Assembly: GCF_902459465.1 (NCBI RefSeq)
Contig: NC_047064.1
Span: 1,452,762 to 1,516,761 of the forward strand
DNA length: 64,000 nt
Reading direction: 5' to 3'
DNA from: Asterias rubens
Lineage: Eukaryota > Echinodermata > Asteroidea > Forcipulatida > Asteriidae
The notes beneath the pieces were generated by a model. That model was not told the origin of the DNA and ran no database searches. It saw nothing but the letters and a program-made list of their open reading frames with translations. The position numbers and the translations under genes are program-made. This document shows, piece after piece, positions 30,899-40,000 of the stretch (the stretch's first letter is position 1; every line of letters starts with the position of its first letter).

Positions 30899-30913
30899 AT
30901 CCACCCAGGGACG
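30840..30913 (+). tRNA. tRNA-Asn-GTT: tRNA-Asn (GTT), C13
   Basis: AATTGG only. Duplicate of C10. Confidence 0.96.
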
Positions 30914-31009
30914 GACAAGTATTTTGAACTTTTATTGTTTGCTGTTAATCAAGTTTTCGAGCAGCAAAAGTTAATGCAAAAGTTATACAAAAACTAACAA
31001 ACACAATAA

Positions 31010-31025
31010 GTCTCTGTGGCGCAAA

Positions 31026-31068
<43 letters not shown>

Positions 31069-31083
31069 ATCCACCCAGGGACG
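31010..31083 (+). tRNA. tRNA-Asn-GTT: tRNA-Asn (GTT), C14
   Basis: D loop AAACGG, a private variant repeated at C19. Confidence 0.94.
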
Positions 31084-31179
31084 GACAAATATTTTGAACT
31101 TTTATTGTTTGCTGTTAATCAAGTTTTCGAGCAGCTAAAAATAATGTAAAAGTTTTACAAAAAATAACAAAGACAGTAA

Positions 31180-31185
31180 GTCTCT

Positions 31186-31238
<53 letters not shown>

Positions 31239-31253
31239 ATCCACCCAGGGACG
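31180..31253 (+). tRNA. tRNA-Asn-GTT: tRNA-Asn (GTT), C15
   Basis: Exact consensus. Partner of C20. Confidence 0.97.
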
Positions 31254-31349
31254 GACAAATATTTTGAACTTTTATTGTTTGCTGTTAATCAAGTTTTCGA
31301 GCGGCAAAAGTTATTGTAAAAGTTATACAAAAACTATCAAACACAATAA

Positions 31350-31355
31350 GTCTCT

Positions 31356-31396
<41 letters not shown>

Positions 31397-31423
31397 ATGG
31401 TGGTTCAAATCCACCCAGGGACG
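31350..31423 (+). tRNA. tRNA-Asn-GTT: tRNA-Asn (GTT), C16
   Basis: Variable loop AGGAT only. Partner of C21. Confidence 0.95.
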
Positions 31424-31519
31424 GACAAATATTTTGAACTTTTATTGTTTGCTGTTAATCAAGTTTTCGAGCGGCAAAAGTTAATGTAAAAGTTATACAA
31501 AAACTATCAAACACAATAA

Positions 31520-31525
31520 GTCTCT

Positions 31526-31559
<34 letters not shown>

Positions 31560-31593
31560 GGAAAGGTTGGTGGTTCAAATCCACCCAGGTACG
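31520..31593 (+). pseudogene. tRNA-Asn, anticodon-stem and acceptor changes, C17
   Basis: CGGAA in the anticodon stem and CAGGTAC in the acceptor (C3-T70 mismatch). Partner of C22. Confidence 0.7.
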
Positions 31594-31690
31594 GACAAAT
31601 ATTTTGAACTTTTATTGTTTGCTGTTTAATCAAGTTTTCGAGCAGCAAAAAATAATATAAAAGTTATGCGAAAATTAACAAACACAGCAA

Positions 31691-31696
31691 ATCTCT

Positions 31697-31749
<53 letters not shown>

Positions 31750-31764
31750 ATCCACCCAGGGACG
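31691..31764 (+). tRNA. tRNA-Asn-GTT: tRNA-Asn (GTT) with G1A, C18
   Basis: The first base is A, giving an A1-C72 mismatch. The rest is consensus. Partner of C23. Confidence 0.8.
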
Positions 31765-31860
31765 GACAAGTATTTTGAACTTTTATTGTTTGCTGTTAAT
31801 CAAGTTTTCGAGCAGCAAAAGTTAATGCAAAAGTTATACAAAAACTAACAAACACAATAA

Positions 31861-31876
31861 GTCTCTGTGGCGCAAA

Positions 31877-31919
<43 letters not shown>

Positions 31920-31934
31920 ATCCACCCAGGGACG
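31861..31934 (+). tRNA. tRNA-Asn-GTT: tRNA-Asn (GTT), C19
   Basis: D loop AAACGG. Starts the second copy of the 851-bp block. Confidence 0.94.
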
Positions 31935-32030
31935 GACATATATTTTGAACTTTTATTGTTTGCTGTTAATCAAGTTTTCGAGGAGCTAAAAATAATGTAA
32001 AAGTTTTACAAAAAATAACAAAGACAGTAA

Positions 32031-32036
32031 GTCTCT

Positions 32037-32089
<53 letters not shown>

Positions 32090-32104
32090 ATCCACCCAGG
32101 GACG
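32031..32104 (+). tRNA. tRNA-Asn-GTT: tRNA-Asn (GTT), C20
   Basis: Exact consensus. Confidence 0.97.
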
Positions 32105-32200
32105 GACAAATATTTTGAACTTTTATTGTTTGCTGTTAATCAAGTTTTCGAGCGGCAAAAGTTATTGTAAAAGTTATACAAAAACTATCAAACACAATAA

Positions 32201-32206
32201 GTCTCT

Positions 32207-32247
<41 letters not shown>

Positions 32248-32274
32248 ATGGTGGTTCAAATCCACCCAGGGACG
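32201..32274 (+). tRNA. tRNA-Asn-GTT: tRNA-Asn (GTT), C21
   Basis: Variable loop AGGAT only. Confidence 0.95.
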
Positions 32275-32370
32275 GACAAATATTTTGAACTTTTATTGTT
32301 TGCTGTTAATCAAGTTTTCGAGCGGCAAAAGTTAATGTAAAAGTTATACAAAAACTATCAAACACAATAA

Positions 32371-32376
32371 GTCTCT

Positions 32377-32410
<34 letters not shown>

Positions 32411-32444
32411 TGAAAGGTTGGTGGTTCAAATCCACCCAGGTACG
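32371..32444 (+). pseudogene. tRNA-Asn with acceptor mismatch, C22
   Basis: CTGAA in the anticodon stem (wobble) and CAGGTAC in the acceptor. Confidence 0.65.
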
Positions 32445-32541
32445 GACAAATATTTTGAACTTTTATTGTTTGCTGTTTAATCAAGTTTTCGAGCAGCAAA
32501 AAATAATATAAAAGTTATGCGAAAATTAACAAACACAGCAA

Positions 32542-32547
32542 ATCTCT

Positions 32548-32598
<51 letters not shown>
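32542..32598 (+). pseudogene. tRNA-Asn truncated in the T loop, C23
   Basis: G1A as in C18. The sequence departs after GGTGGTTC into CTGCCCATCG, cutting the B box. It marks a break in the array. Confidence 0.9.
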
Positions 32599-32664
32599 TG
32601 CCCATCGAAATATATTAATCAAGATAAAATATAATAAAATTAATACAAACAGTAGAAGCAGCAA

Positions 32665-32738
32665 GTCTCTGTGGCGCAATCGGTTAGCGCGTTCAGCTGT
32701 TAACCGAAAGGTTGGTGGTTCAAATCCACCCAGGGACG
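32665..32738 (+). tRNA. tRNA-Asn-GTT: tRNA-Asn (GTT) with anticodon-stem mismatch, C24
   Basis: G30 is A (TTCAG), opposite C40. The flanks differ from the standard spacer (AGTAGAAGCAGCAA upstream). Confidence 0.75.
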
Positions 32739-32833
32739 AAAAACATCGTTTTTGTACTTGTTTGCTATTAATCAAGTTTTCGAGCAGCAAAGGTTAATGT
32801 AAAAGTAATACAAAAAAGTAGCCGACATAACAA

Positions 32834-32839
32834 GTCTCT

Positions 32840-32892
<53 letters not shown>

Positions 32893-32907
32893 ATCCACCC
32901 AGGGACG
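32834..32907 (+). tRNA. tRNA-Asn-GTT: tRNA-Asn (GTT), C25
   Basis: Exact consensus and the last copy of the array. The spacer before it is a C-type spacer (TTTTCGAGCAGCAAAGG). Confidence 0.97.
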
Positions 32908-33925
32908 GTAACATCATTTTGAATTTGAATTTTGAATTTAAGTGGGTCTTTATTGTGAAAGAAGGAAATACCACCAACAAGAAAACAGACAAGTGTTATC
33001 GAAAACAATAGTTGTTACTTGTTACTGGGGCCTTCCGTATGTTGACAAAATTTCTGCGAACTTTATCGAAATACGGAAGACCAACTAAAATGGTAAAACG
33101 AAACAAATCCATACAGCAGCTACGTCTATTTACACATCAGTGAATTAACTAATCAAACAGTCGAATAAATTGTTTTGTTTATATTTGGTGGTTGAACTTA
33201 AAGGGCATGCATAGCATTGTTACAATTGAAAAAAACAAATGTTTACATTTTTAATTTGCACATGAGAGTAGAAATATTTTTTCTTGAAATGAAAAAGCTT
33301 TTTGAGAAATGAGTACAGCAATAGCTGAAGTTTCGATCTCGAGGGTTCAAAAGTAAAATCCGATATTTACAAACAATGACTTTATAAATTACTGACTGAA
33401 TCAATCCGCCATGTCTCAAAAGTATCTGCTGTAAATGACAGATTTGATTCTCAATACCGTTATGAATCGTTTAAATAGATACCATTAATGTCTACTAATG
33501 TTGACTCTCAGTTTTTGGTACTTTTTCTTGTTCTGGGTACAATATTTGTCATATTGTGATCTCAATCGTTGCCCCTTTTCTTAAGAGAGATGCCTTCTCT
33601 GTTTGGAGTGTTTCGTTTCTGTAAAATCAACCATTCCAGTGGTCATTGTAACGTTTTGGTTTTCTTCGCGACGGTGACGTATAGCTTGGAAAGTCTCCGG
33701 ACCCCCCCTTTAAAATATAAAAGCAAACTGAAGTTGAAATGTCACTGCACCTTTTTTTTGTTATTCAACATTTCAGATGATTTTACAAAATTACACCTGA
33801 GTTTTCTCTAGAAGCTGAACTCAAACACATGTCATGACCAACGTTTCTTTGGTGACACGCAAACATCCCAGGATTATATTTCATGCGTGGGAAAATTCCA
33901 TCTCTTCTTGACAATGATTATGTTG
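32908..33925. other. no gene identified
   Basis: A short inverted pair, CTTCCGTAT / ATACGGAAG, lies at about 33,031 and 33,073. Nothing else can be supported. Confidence 0.5.
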
Positions 33926-34440
33926 ATTTTAGATCGTGTTTGTCAACAACTTCCAAATTACACAGAGAAATAAAAATCGGACGGGAACTTCCCTCATGCG
34001 CATTGGATGATTCGAAGTAGGCATTTTTATGCAAATTCATTTAAGCGATGCACACATTTTTAATATCAATGTTTTTTGCAAACTAGCTTTTGTATGTTTG
34101 TGTCAATAACTTTGATTAAGTGGATTGATGATAATTCATCGATCATTGGTGAGTTCCTATGTCTGAAAATGAACGCGTTAATAAGTGATGTCATTTTCAA
34201 AATACCAATGATGTTACATACAGTAGAGTTAGTTTGATACTGGACAAAGTTATTGACAAAATGTATCCAAAAGCTAGTTTGCAAAGACATAATATGTATT
34301 GGAAACTGAATTTGCGCTTTACTAACATGAATTGGTGTATAATAGGTCTATACCACGAATCATCCAATGAACACGAGGGATGTTCCCGTCTGACTTCGTA
34401 AGTTCTTGACGAAAAGTTCTTGACGAGCAGGATCTAAAAT
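33926..34440. mobile_element. nested foldback element, about 515 bp
   Basis: The outer ends ATTTTAGATC and GATCTAAAAT are inverted. Imperfect arms continue inward through GACGGGAAC / GTTCCCGTC and a perfect 14-bp pair CATTGGATGATTCG (34,000) / CGAATCATCCAATG (34,356). Inside lies another perfect 18-bp pair, TTTGCAAACTAGCTTTTG (about 34,075) / CAAAAGCTAGTTTGCAAA (about 34,268). One inverted element appears nested in, or symmetric with, another. Confidence 0.75.
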
Positions 34441-35824
34441 GGTGGCATTCACTCTGCAAAATGAATGCCTATATATAACCAATATCGATGTGCAAAGTAC
34501 GCTATTAACTGTACAATCCTATGTGAATGTACAATTTGATGTGTAAAGTATAATAATAGACATTCACTGCTCCTATAGACCGTTTGGATAGTGTCCAATG
34601 TCAATTACTGTCATTGAAGTTACCTTTCTTGGATACACGCACCGGGGTGTGTCATGCACTGTGAAATCGCTTCGACTAATCACGGGACATGCATGTGACT
34701 GTTAGACAACTCTTTATAATAATTTCTACTTTGCCCCTCCTTCAAAGAACACATTGTTCTGTTTTGCTTCTTTGATTTTAAATTTGTATTTCGTAATACT
34801 TATTACTATTGTTTGTTTACTTAGAAAACATTTCCCATGGAAACTAACACCCCTTTTCCTGCCACCGTTGCACCCGTTGTGGCGATAACTCGTTCAGTAA
34901 AGGCCTACCGTAGTCAGTCATAACAGCTCGGGTTCATTTGGTGGTCAACAATCTACGTTTAGAAAAACTTATATCTATCAAAAATTTATTAACTATGGAA
35001 GCCTAAATATTGCACTGTTTTTAAAACAATGCATAGCAATAATAATTTGACAGAATTCAAAAATTATCAGGCTGGTGTTAACTTGAGGCGCCACACATTT
35101 CCGTGACTTAGTTTGGTTTAAAAACGTTGCCATGTTCATTCTGTAAAAACACGAAATTATAAACGAGAAAAATAATGACAACAATTTTGTTAACAAAGGT
35201 GTTAAAGTTACACATGGTAAAGTTTCTGGAATTGGTTGAACGTGTAGCAATTGAGACTTAAATTGGTATAAAGTAACACTGTGCTGTTTTATCATTACAC
35301 TTTTGTAAGCTAAGTTTCTATATCAAAAAAGGGAGCTTGAAGTTTTCCGTAGTCAACAAGTTTTGTGGTCAACCAAAGGACAGAAACGAAAGTTTAGGAA
35401 TAATGTCTCGTTACTAAACTGTTTGTTGACATCAAAGACACGGAAAGATAGGTCTTAAGAATGCACTTGAGAGAAAACTGTAATATAGTTCAAAGACTGT
35501 TATTCCACAATTGTATGGTCACCCAACCCTCGGACCTTCACACCCCCCCCCCCCCCCACAAGCACACTGATTGTCCTGTATAATTACATAAATCCATCAA
35601 AACGGTGCAATGTAAAATACAAAAGGATCATGCCTAGTTAGGGGTAAACAAAAACAAATGACGAGACCGGATTTTAGAACCTGCCGCGTGCTACTGACGT
35701 GTCTTCACTTGTCCATACATGTTTTTTGCGCTTTATGTACAATTGAATTGCTTCCTCATCAATAACGCATATAGAAATAAATATCACAAGTGTTTTGACA
35801 CTATAACGTCTGACTCAGTTACAC
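34441..35824. other. no gene identified
   Basis: A poly-C tract lies at about 35,543-35,558. Otherwise nothing is recognisable. Confidence 0.5.
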
Positions 35825-36139
35825 TTAAAGGCACTGAACACTATTAGTAATTACTCAAAATAATTGTCAGCATAAAAACCTACTTGGTGTTACGAGCAAT
35901 GGAGAGCTAGTGACGGCTCCATCTCAAGTAGTAGTTTTCGAGAAAGGTAACTTCTCATTTAAAGAATAAAATTCGTCAGGCCTGGAGCCCGTTATTTAGC
36001 CTGTTTTTCTTTCATTATTCTGTTATAACTAAATTCGATGATTTTTTGAGTCCAAGTTTTCACAGATTGTTATTATATGCATGGTTATCTACACCAAGTG
36101 AGATTACTGATACCATTACCAATGGTCTCCTAGCCTTAA
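35825..36139 (-). mobile_element. TTAA-type MITE
   Basis: TTAA lies at 35,825-35,828 and 36,136-36,139. The left end TTAAAGGCACTGAACACTAT is intact and the right end (CCAATGGTCTCCTAGCCTTAA) is decayed. The internal body is shortened. Confidence 0.8.
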
Positions 36140-36339
36140 TTAATACGATAAATTCGGAAGTAGAAACATGTACTACTCAGAATGACTGTTATGATTTCAC
36201 TTTCTAATGCGTAGGGTGCAAGTTTTAGGCTCGGTGTGTTGTTTGAATGTTTTGTGACGTCTTGAAATAATTTTCCAAGATAAGTTGTTTTCCCTGTTCC
36301 CAGAATTCCAAAGGGTGTCCCACGAGTGACATCAACAAT

Positions 36340-36440
36340 TGGTAAGACACAATTGGTAAGACACTGCTCTACTGCAAAGGTCGTGGGTTCGAATCCCACC
36401 CTAGTAGTACGCCGGTGATTTCTTGCACAGACCTCACTGT
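36340..36440 (+). mobile_element. tRNA-derived SINE fragment
   Basis: CACTGCTCTACTGCAAAGG is followed by the B box GGGTTCGAATCCCACC and TACGCCGGTGATTTCTTGCA. It is the same family as 11,010-11,149. The A box is not preserved. Confidence 0.55.
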
Positions 36441-36839
36441 CTAAAGCCAAAATTTATAATATTGTTTGTTTCTGTTTAAATTTTTGTTAAAAATAAATTC
36501 AGAGCAATTTCTTTCGGAAGAATTGTGACTTTCGTGCCTGGATTTTTGGGATGGGATGATGAAGTGGGGAAGGGGGTATTTCAGTCTTTGATTATGTTCA
36601 CAAGATAAGGACCCTTTTCCCAAAGCTAATCTCTTGAGGTTTGGAAATGTCTTTACCTGTGGGTGGTTTGGGATTGAAAGAGCGTAGACTGTCCCTTCTA
36701 GATTTTCCATCACAAAATAAAGACAAAATTATTAAAAGTCGTTGTCATTTTATTTAAAAAGAAACTGCGCTACTTCTGAAAATATTTCTTTGCACCCTTT
36801 ATAATTATTATACCACTATAAATCCGAGTCCCAACCAAA

Positions 36840-37006
36840 GGCAAGTATGAACAGCGCCCCCGACGTTGAAAGCCTGTGACACACAGCTTCTCGGTAATTC
36901 TCGCCAGTATACGTTTTACACGTTGGCAAAAAGTTTACGTTGGTGCGCGGAATACGTGTTAAAACAACTAGCCTTTTTTGTTTGGGACCAGCGAATATAA
37001 ATCAAC
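36840..37006 (+). promoter_or_regulatory. probable 5' UTR / promoter region of the COPZ gene
   Basis: This GC-richer stretch lies directly upstream of the start codon. A short upstream ORF of 10 codons plus stop (ATGAACAGCGCC... TGA, 36,847-36,879) would be in the leader if transcription starts upstream of it. No transcription start can be assigned from sequence. Confidence 0.3.
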
Positions 37007-37024
37007 ATGGATGCTCCCGTATTG
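37007..37024 (+). CDS. COPZ1: COPZ exon 1 (coding part)
   Basis: ATG in good Kozak context (A at -3, G at +4) encodes MDAPVL, then GTAAGA. The very short first coding exon fits the N-terminus of zeta proteins, where only a few residues precede P-SLYTVK. It ends in phase 0. Confidence 0.8.
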
Positions 37025-40000
37025 GTAAGAAAAATTGTAGTGGTTTATTTTACGAGAATTAGACTAGTTGTGGCTGTAATTCTGTTTTATTACTTGATGA
37101 TGGGTTGGATTAAAGAGCGATATTATTGTGATGATTTTAAGGTGTTCATTATGTTACTGTGACGAGGTATTCAGTTGAACTAGTGCGTCAATTTCGCTTG
37201 CCCAGTTTTCGGACATTACAATGTACGTGTGTTGTTCGCTCCTGACCGAAGCGAATGGGCAGTGTCTGTGAATTTTTGAAGAGTTACAGAGATGCCAAGT
37301 CCAGAGGCCAGCTATGCGTGAGATTTTTCAAAGCTCAAAACCCAACCCGAAAATCTTGGATGTTTAGACTTGGGTCATAATCTATAATTTGGACCCTGAT
37401 TTGACCCCGATTTTACCCCTGTCTTATTTCCAGTTTTCCTATCTGTAATTTCCTAAACCACTTACAATATGGAAGTAGGAAAAACCCCAAACCATTACTT
37501 TGGGTCGTTCAGATTTACTCTCATTACAGATGAGCTTTCCAAGTTCACTGACATAAAGTAATAAACTGTCAGTATCAGATGACTCCTCGCCACAAGACGA
37601 ACTACAAGATAAGATTCGATCAGCAAATGTGTCCTCTAAAATGTGTCTGTGCAGACAAAATAATATTTCACAGACGATGATTAGTATCCTAGGAGACCTA
37701 TAAATGTCTCCCTTCATGAATATGCTACAACTTAGAAGAGATTTATTGCCTAAACCAATTTGGTCTCTCTGAAATTGCCCATGGATGAAGTTTCAAAATT
37801 ATTTATGAGCAGGAAAGCCAAAGGCGTTTTTTTCACCATCAGACACACATCTAGAAATGGAATTGCGTTTCATTCTATGAGTTGTAGACACAACTTCTTG
37901 ACTGATCAGCTGTTTTTTTGTATTTTTTACCTTAAAATTTGTGCGATAGAAAAGTGAAAAACTTTGTTGCAAAGTGTTTTTTTTCAGGCAAGAAACAACA
38001 TTTTGAAATATGAACAAGTGCAAAAGCTGACTGTGACTGACCAGTGAAATGAAAACTTAACTTGCTATGCTGGCCGTCACTGAAAAAGTAACGGGCCAAC
38101 CTGACCTCTCAGGCACTGCCTCCCTGGTCTTGGCCTTGGTCACCTTTAGAGATAATCTCAAATATACTTTTAATTTGAAATTGAAGTGTCCTTGTCAGGA
38201 ATCCTTGTTTTTCAGGCGAACAATGTATCTTGCTTTTATGTATGCATTTACAGTCTCACACACCAAGACAGCAGTTGTTATTGCTGTGGGTTAAAAAGAT
38301 GACACTTCATCAAATGAATAATGACATCAAGTGCAACCGAAACCTCCCCGAAGTGTTTATAATTTTTGAAATATTAATTGTTTGATTACCTGTGAAGGTA
38401 AGAATTGAAATAAATTTACACCTCTGTGGATTTTCATTTCCCATAACTCCCCTTCGGGGCAATTTAGAAGATCCCAGGGCGGGGTCGTTCACAGCTCTGT
38501 CGACCCCATGGGTCACAATGTCCGTCATTGGATAATGGGGCCTAGGCGTGACAAATTTGTATTATTACTGTAAATTAATTGACCACCTGAGATTTGTCAC
38601 CTTAAAGGTGTCTTGTGTCAATTGATAACAAACACAAGTCCACTTGTAGCGTTGTGATTTGTGAATCTGGAGTGGTGATTTGCTCAGCCTAGCTGGGTTG
38701 TTTCAGCCCTGGACTTTCATCCGGGAGAGGGCAAGGCAATTGTTTTCGTGGGCACTGGAAGACCCTAAAGTTTATGTAATACTTATTTGGCAATGACTAG
38801 GGCAACAGATCTGTAATTCCAGGCCTGAAGTTTTGTTTATTGAACATGTTCAACAAATTAGTTTGGTTCGTTCAACCAAGGAGTGGTCCTTTTCTCTATG
38901 GTTTAACAAAGAAAAATTTAGTGGGATTTGAACCAACGACCTCCGGATCAACGAGCCGGCGCTCTACCAACTTGAGCTATCTAGCCTTATATGTATGTTG
39001 GCGGTGTCCATATTTTGTTAACATCTTTATTCAACAAATTATGAATAGATATATAATATTAAAATTAATAATAATGACAATTTTCTTTTACTTTCTAAAA
39101 CACAGGATACAATTTTTATTATTAATTAGCTTCTGTTTCCTGCAATGGACAGAGGCAAAGTAATCAAAGGGAAGACCCAAATTAAAGTTTATCAAATTAA
39201 GTTGTGATTTTTTATTTTGTTTCATTACAGCCAGCAAGTTTGTATACAGTTAAAGCTATTGCTATTCTGGACAACGATGGGGAGAGAATTGTTTCCAAGG
39301 TAAAGTACTTAACATTAATCCAACACACATGGTGTTACCGCAAACCAAATAAACATTGATACCTCACCATGCAATGCCTCAAATCCCATAATTCAAAACT
39401 CACTAACACTATAGAAACATTGTTCCTAAGCAGACTCATTAAATATATATTTGTCCATTTATTACTCGGGCCAGTTTTATGAATCACCACGCGCCTCAAG
39501 GAAGACCCAAATTATTCTTGTTAGCATAAAAACTTACTTGTTAAAAGAGCTTTGGAGAGCTGTTGATAGTTTAAAATATTGTGAGAAACGGCTCCCTCTG
39601 AAGTAACATGGTTTTTGAGAAAGATGTAATTTCTTACTCAAATATTAAAAAGCTTCAGGCCTTTTATCTGGAAGCACACAAATTTATGCAACAAGGGTGT
39701 TTTTTCTTTCATTTTTTTCTTGCAACTTCGACGACAAATTGAGTAAAATTATGCATGTTGGGATACACCTACATGTAGTAAGAATACTGGTCTTTGAGAA
39801 TTAACAAAGGCGTCCAGTGCCTCTAAATAACCTTAACCGCAGGTGTAGGGTACAGGTAGCAGCACTCATTATTCAATGACCGCTTACCCATCTACTGTTA
39901 TGTGCGCAATACTACTTCTCCACCTGTCATGTCTCAAGAAAGATGGTACAATCTTTGAAATTGTATTGGTCAGTTAACATGGGCGGGGCATTCAGATCTG

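Larger units (their letters stand above)
28812..32907 (+). repeat. tRNA-Asn array, block C (25 loci)
   Basis: The start-to-start distance is exactly 170 bp for nearly all units from 28,970 to 32,371 (171 bp once or twice). The first unit is 158 bp because of a 12-bp deletion inside the gene. Spacers read ATATTTTGAACTTTTATTG, TTTGCTGTTAATCAAG, TTTTCGAGCAGC and ACAAACACAATAAG. T4 runs follow each gene at about 9 and 17 nt. C8-C10 are duplicated as C11-C13 (510 bp) and C14-C18 as C19-C23 (851 bp), each with matching private variants. Confidence 0.95.

Noticed and set aside
15485-32907. CRISPR-like array interpretation of the regular repeats
   Set aside because: The repeat is a complete tRNA gene with Pol III boxes. 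The spacers are homologous to each other rather than unique, and the genome is eukaryotic.
20025-32992. Many ORFs with SLGGFEPPTFRLTAERANRL-like sequence
   Set aside because: They are antisense translations of the tRNA-Asn genes, not proteins.
37439-37717. Antisense ORF of 92 codons in COPZ intron 1
   Set aside because: No family resemblance, and it overlaps a region of no other coding evidence.
38914-38985. Functional tRNA gene on the minus strand
   Set aside because: The acceptor strands do not pair and the T stem has a mismatch, so it is kept only as a SINE or tRNA relic.
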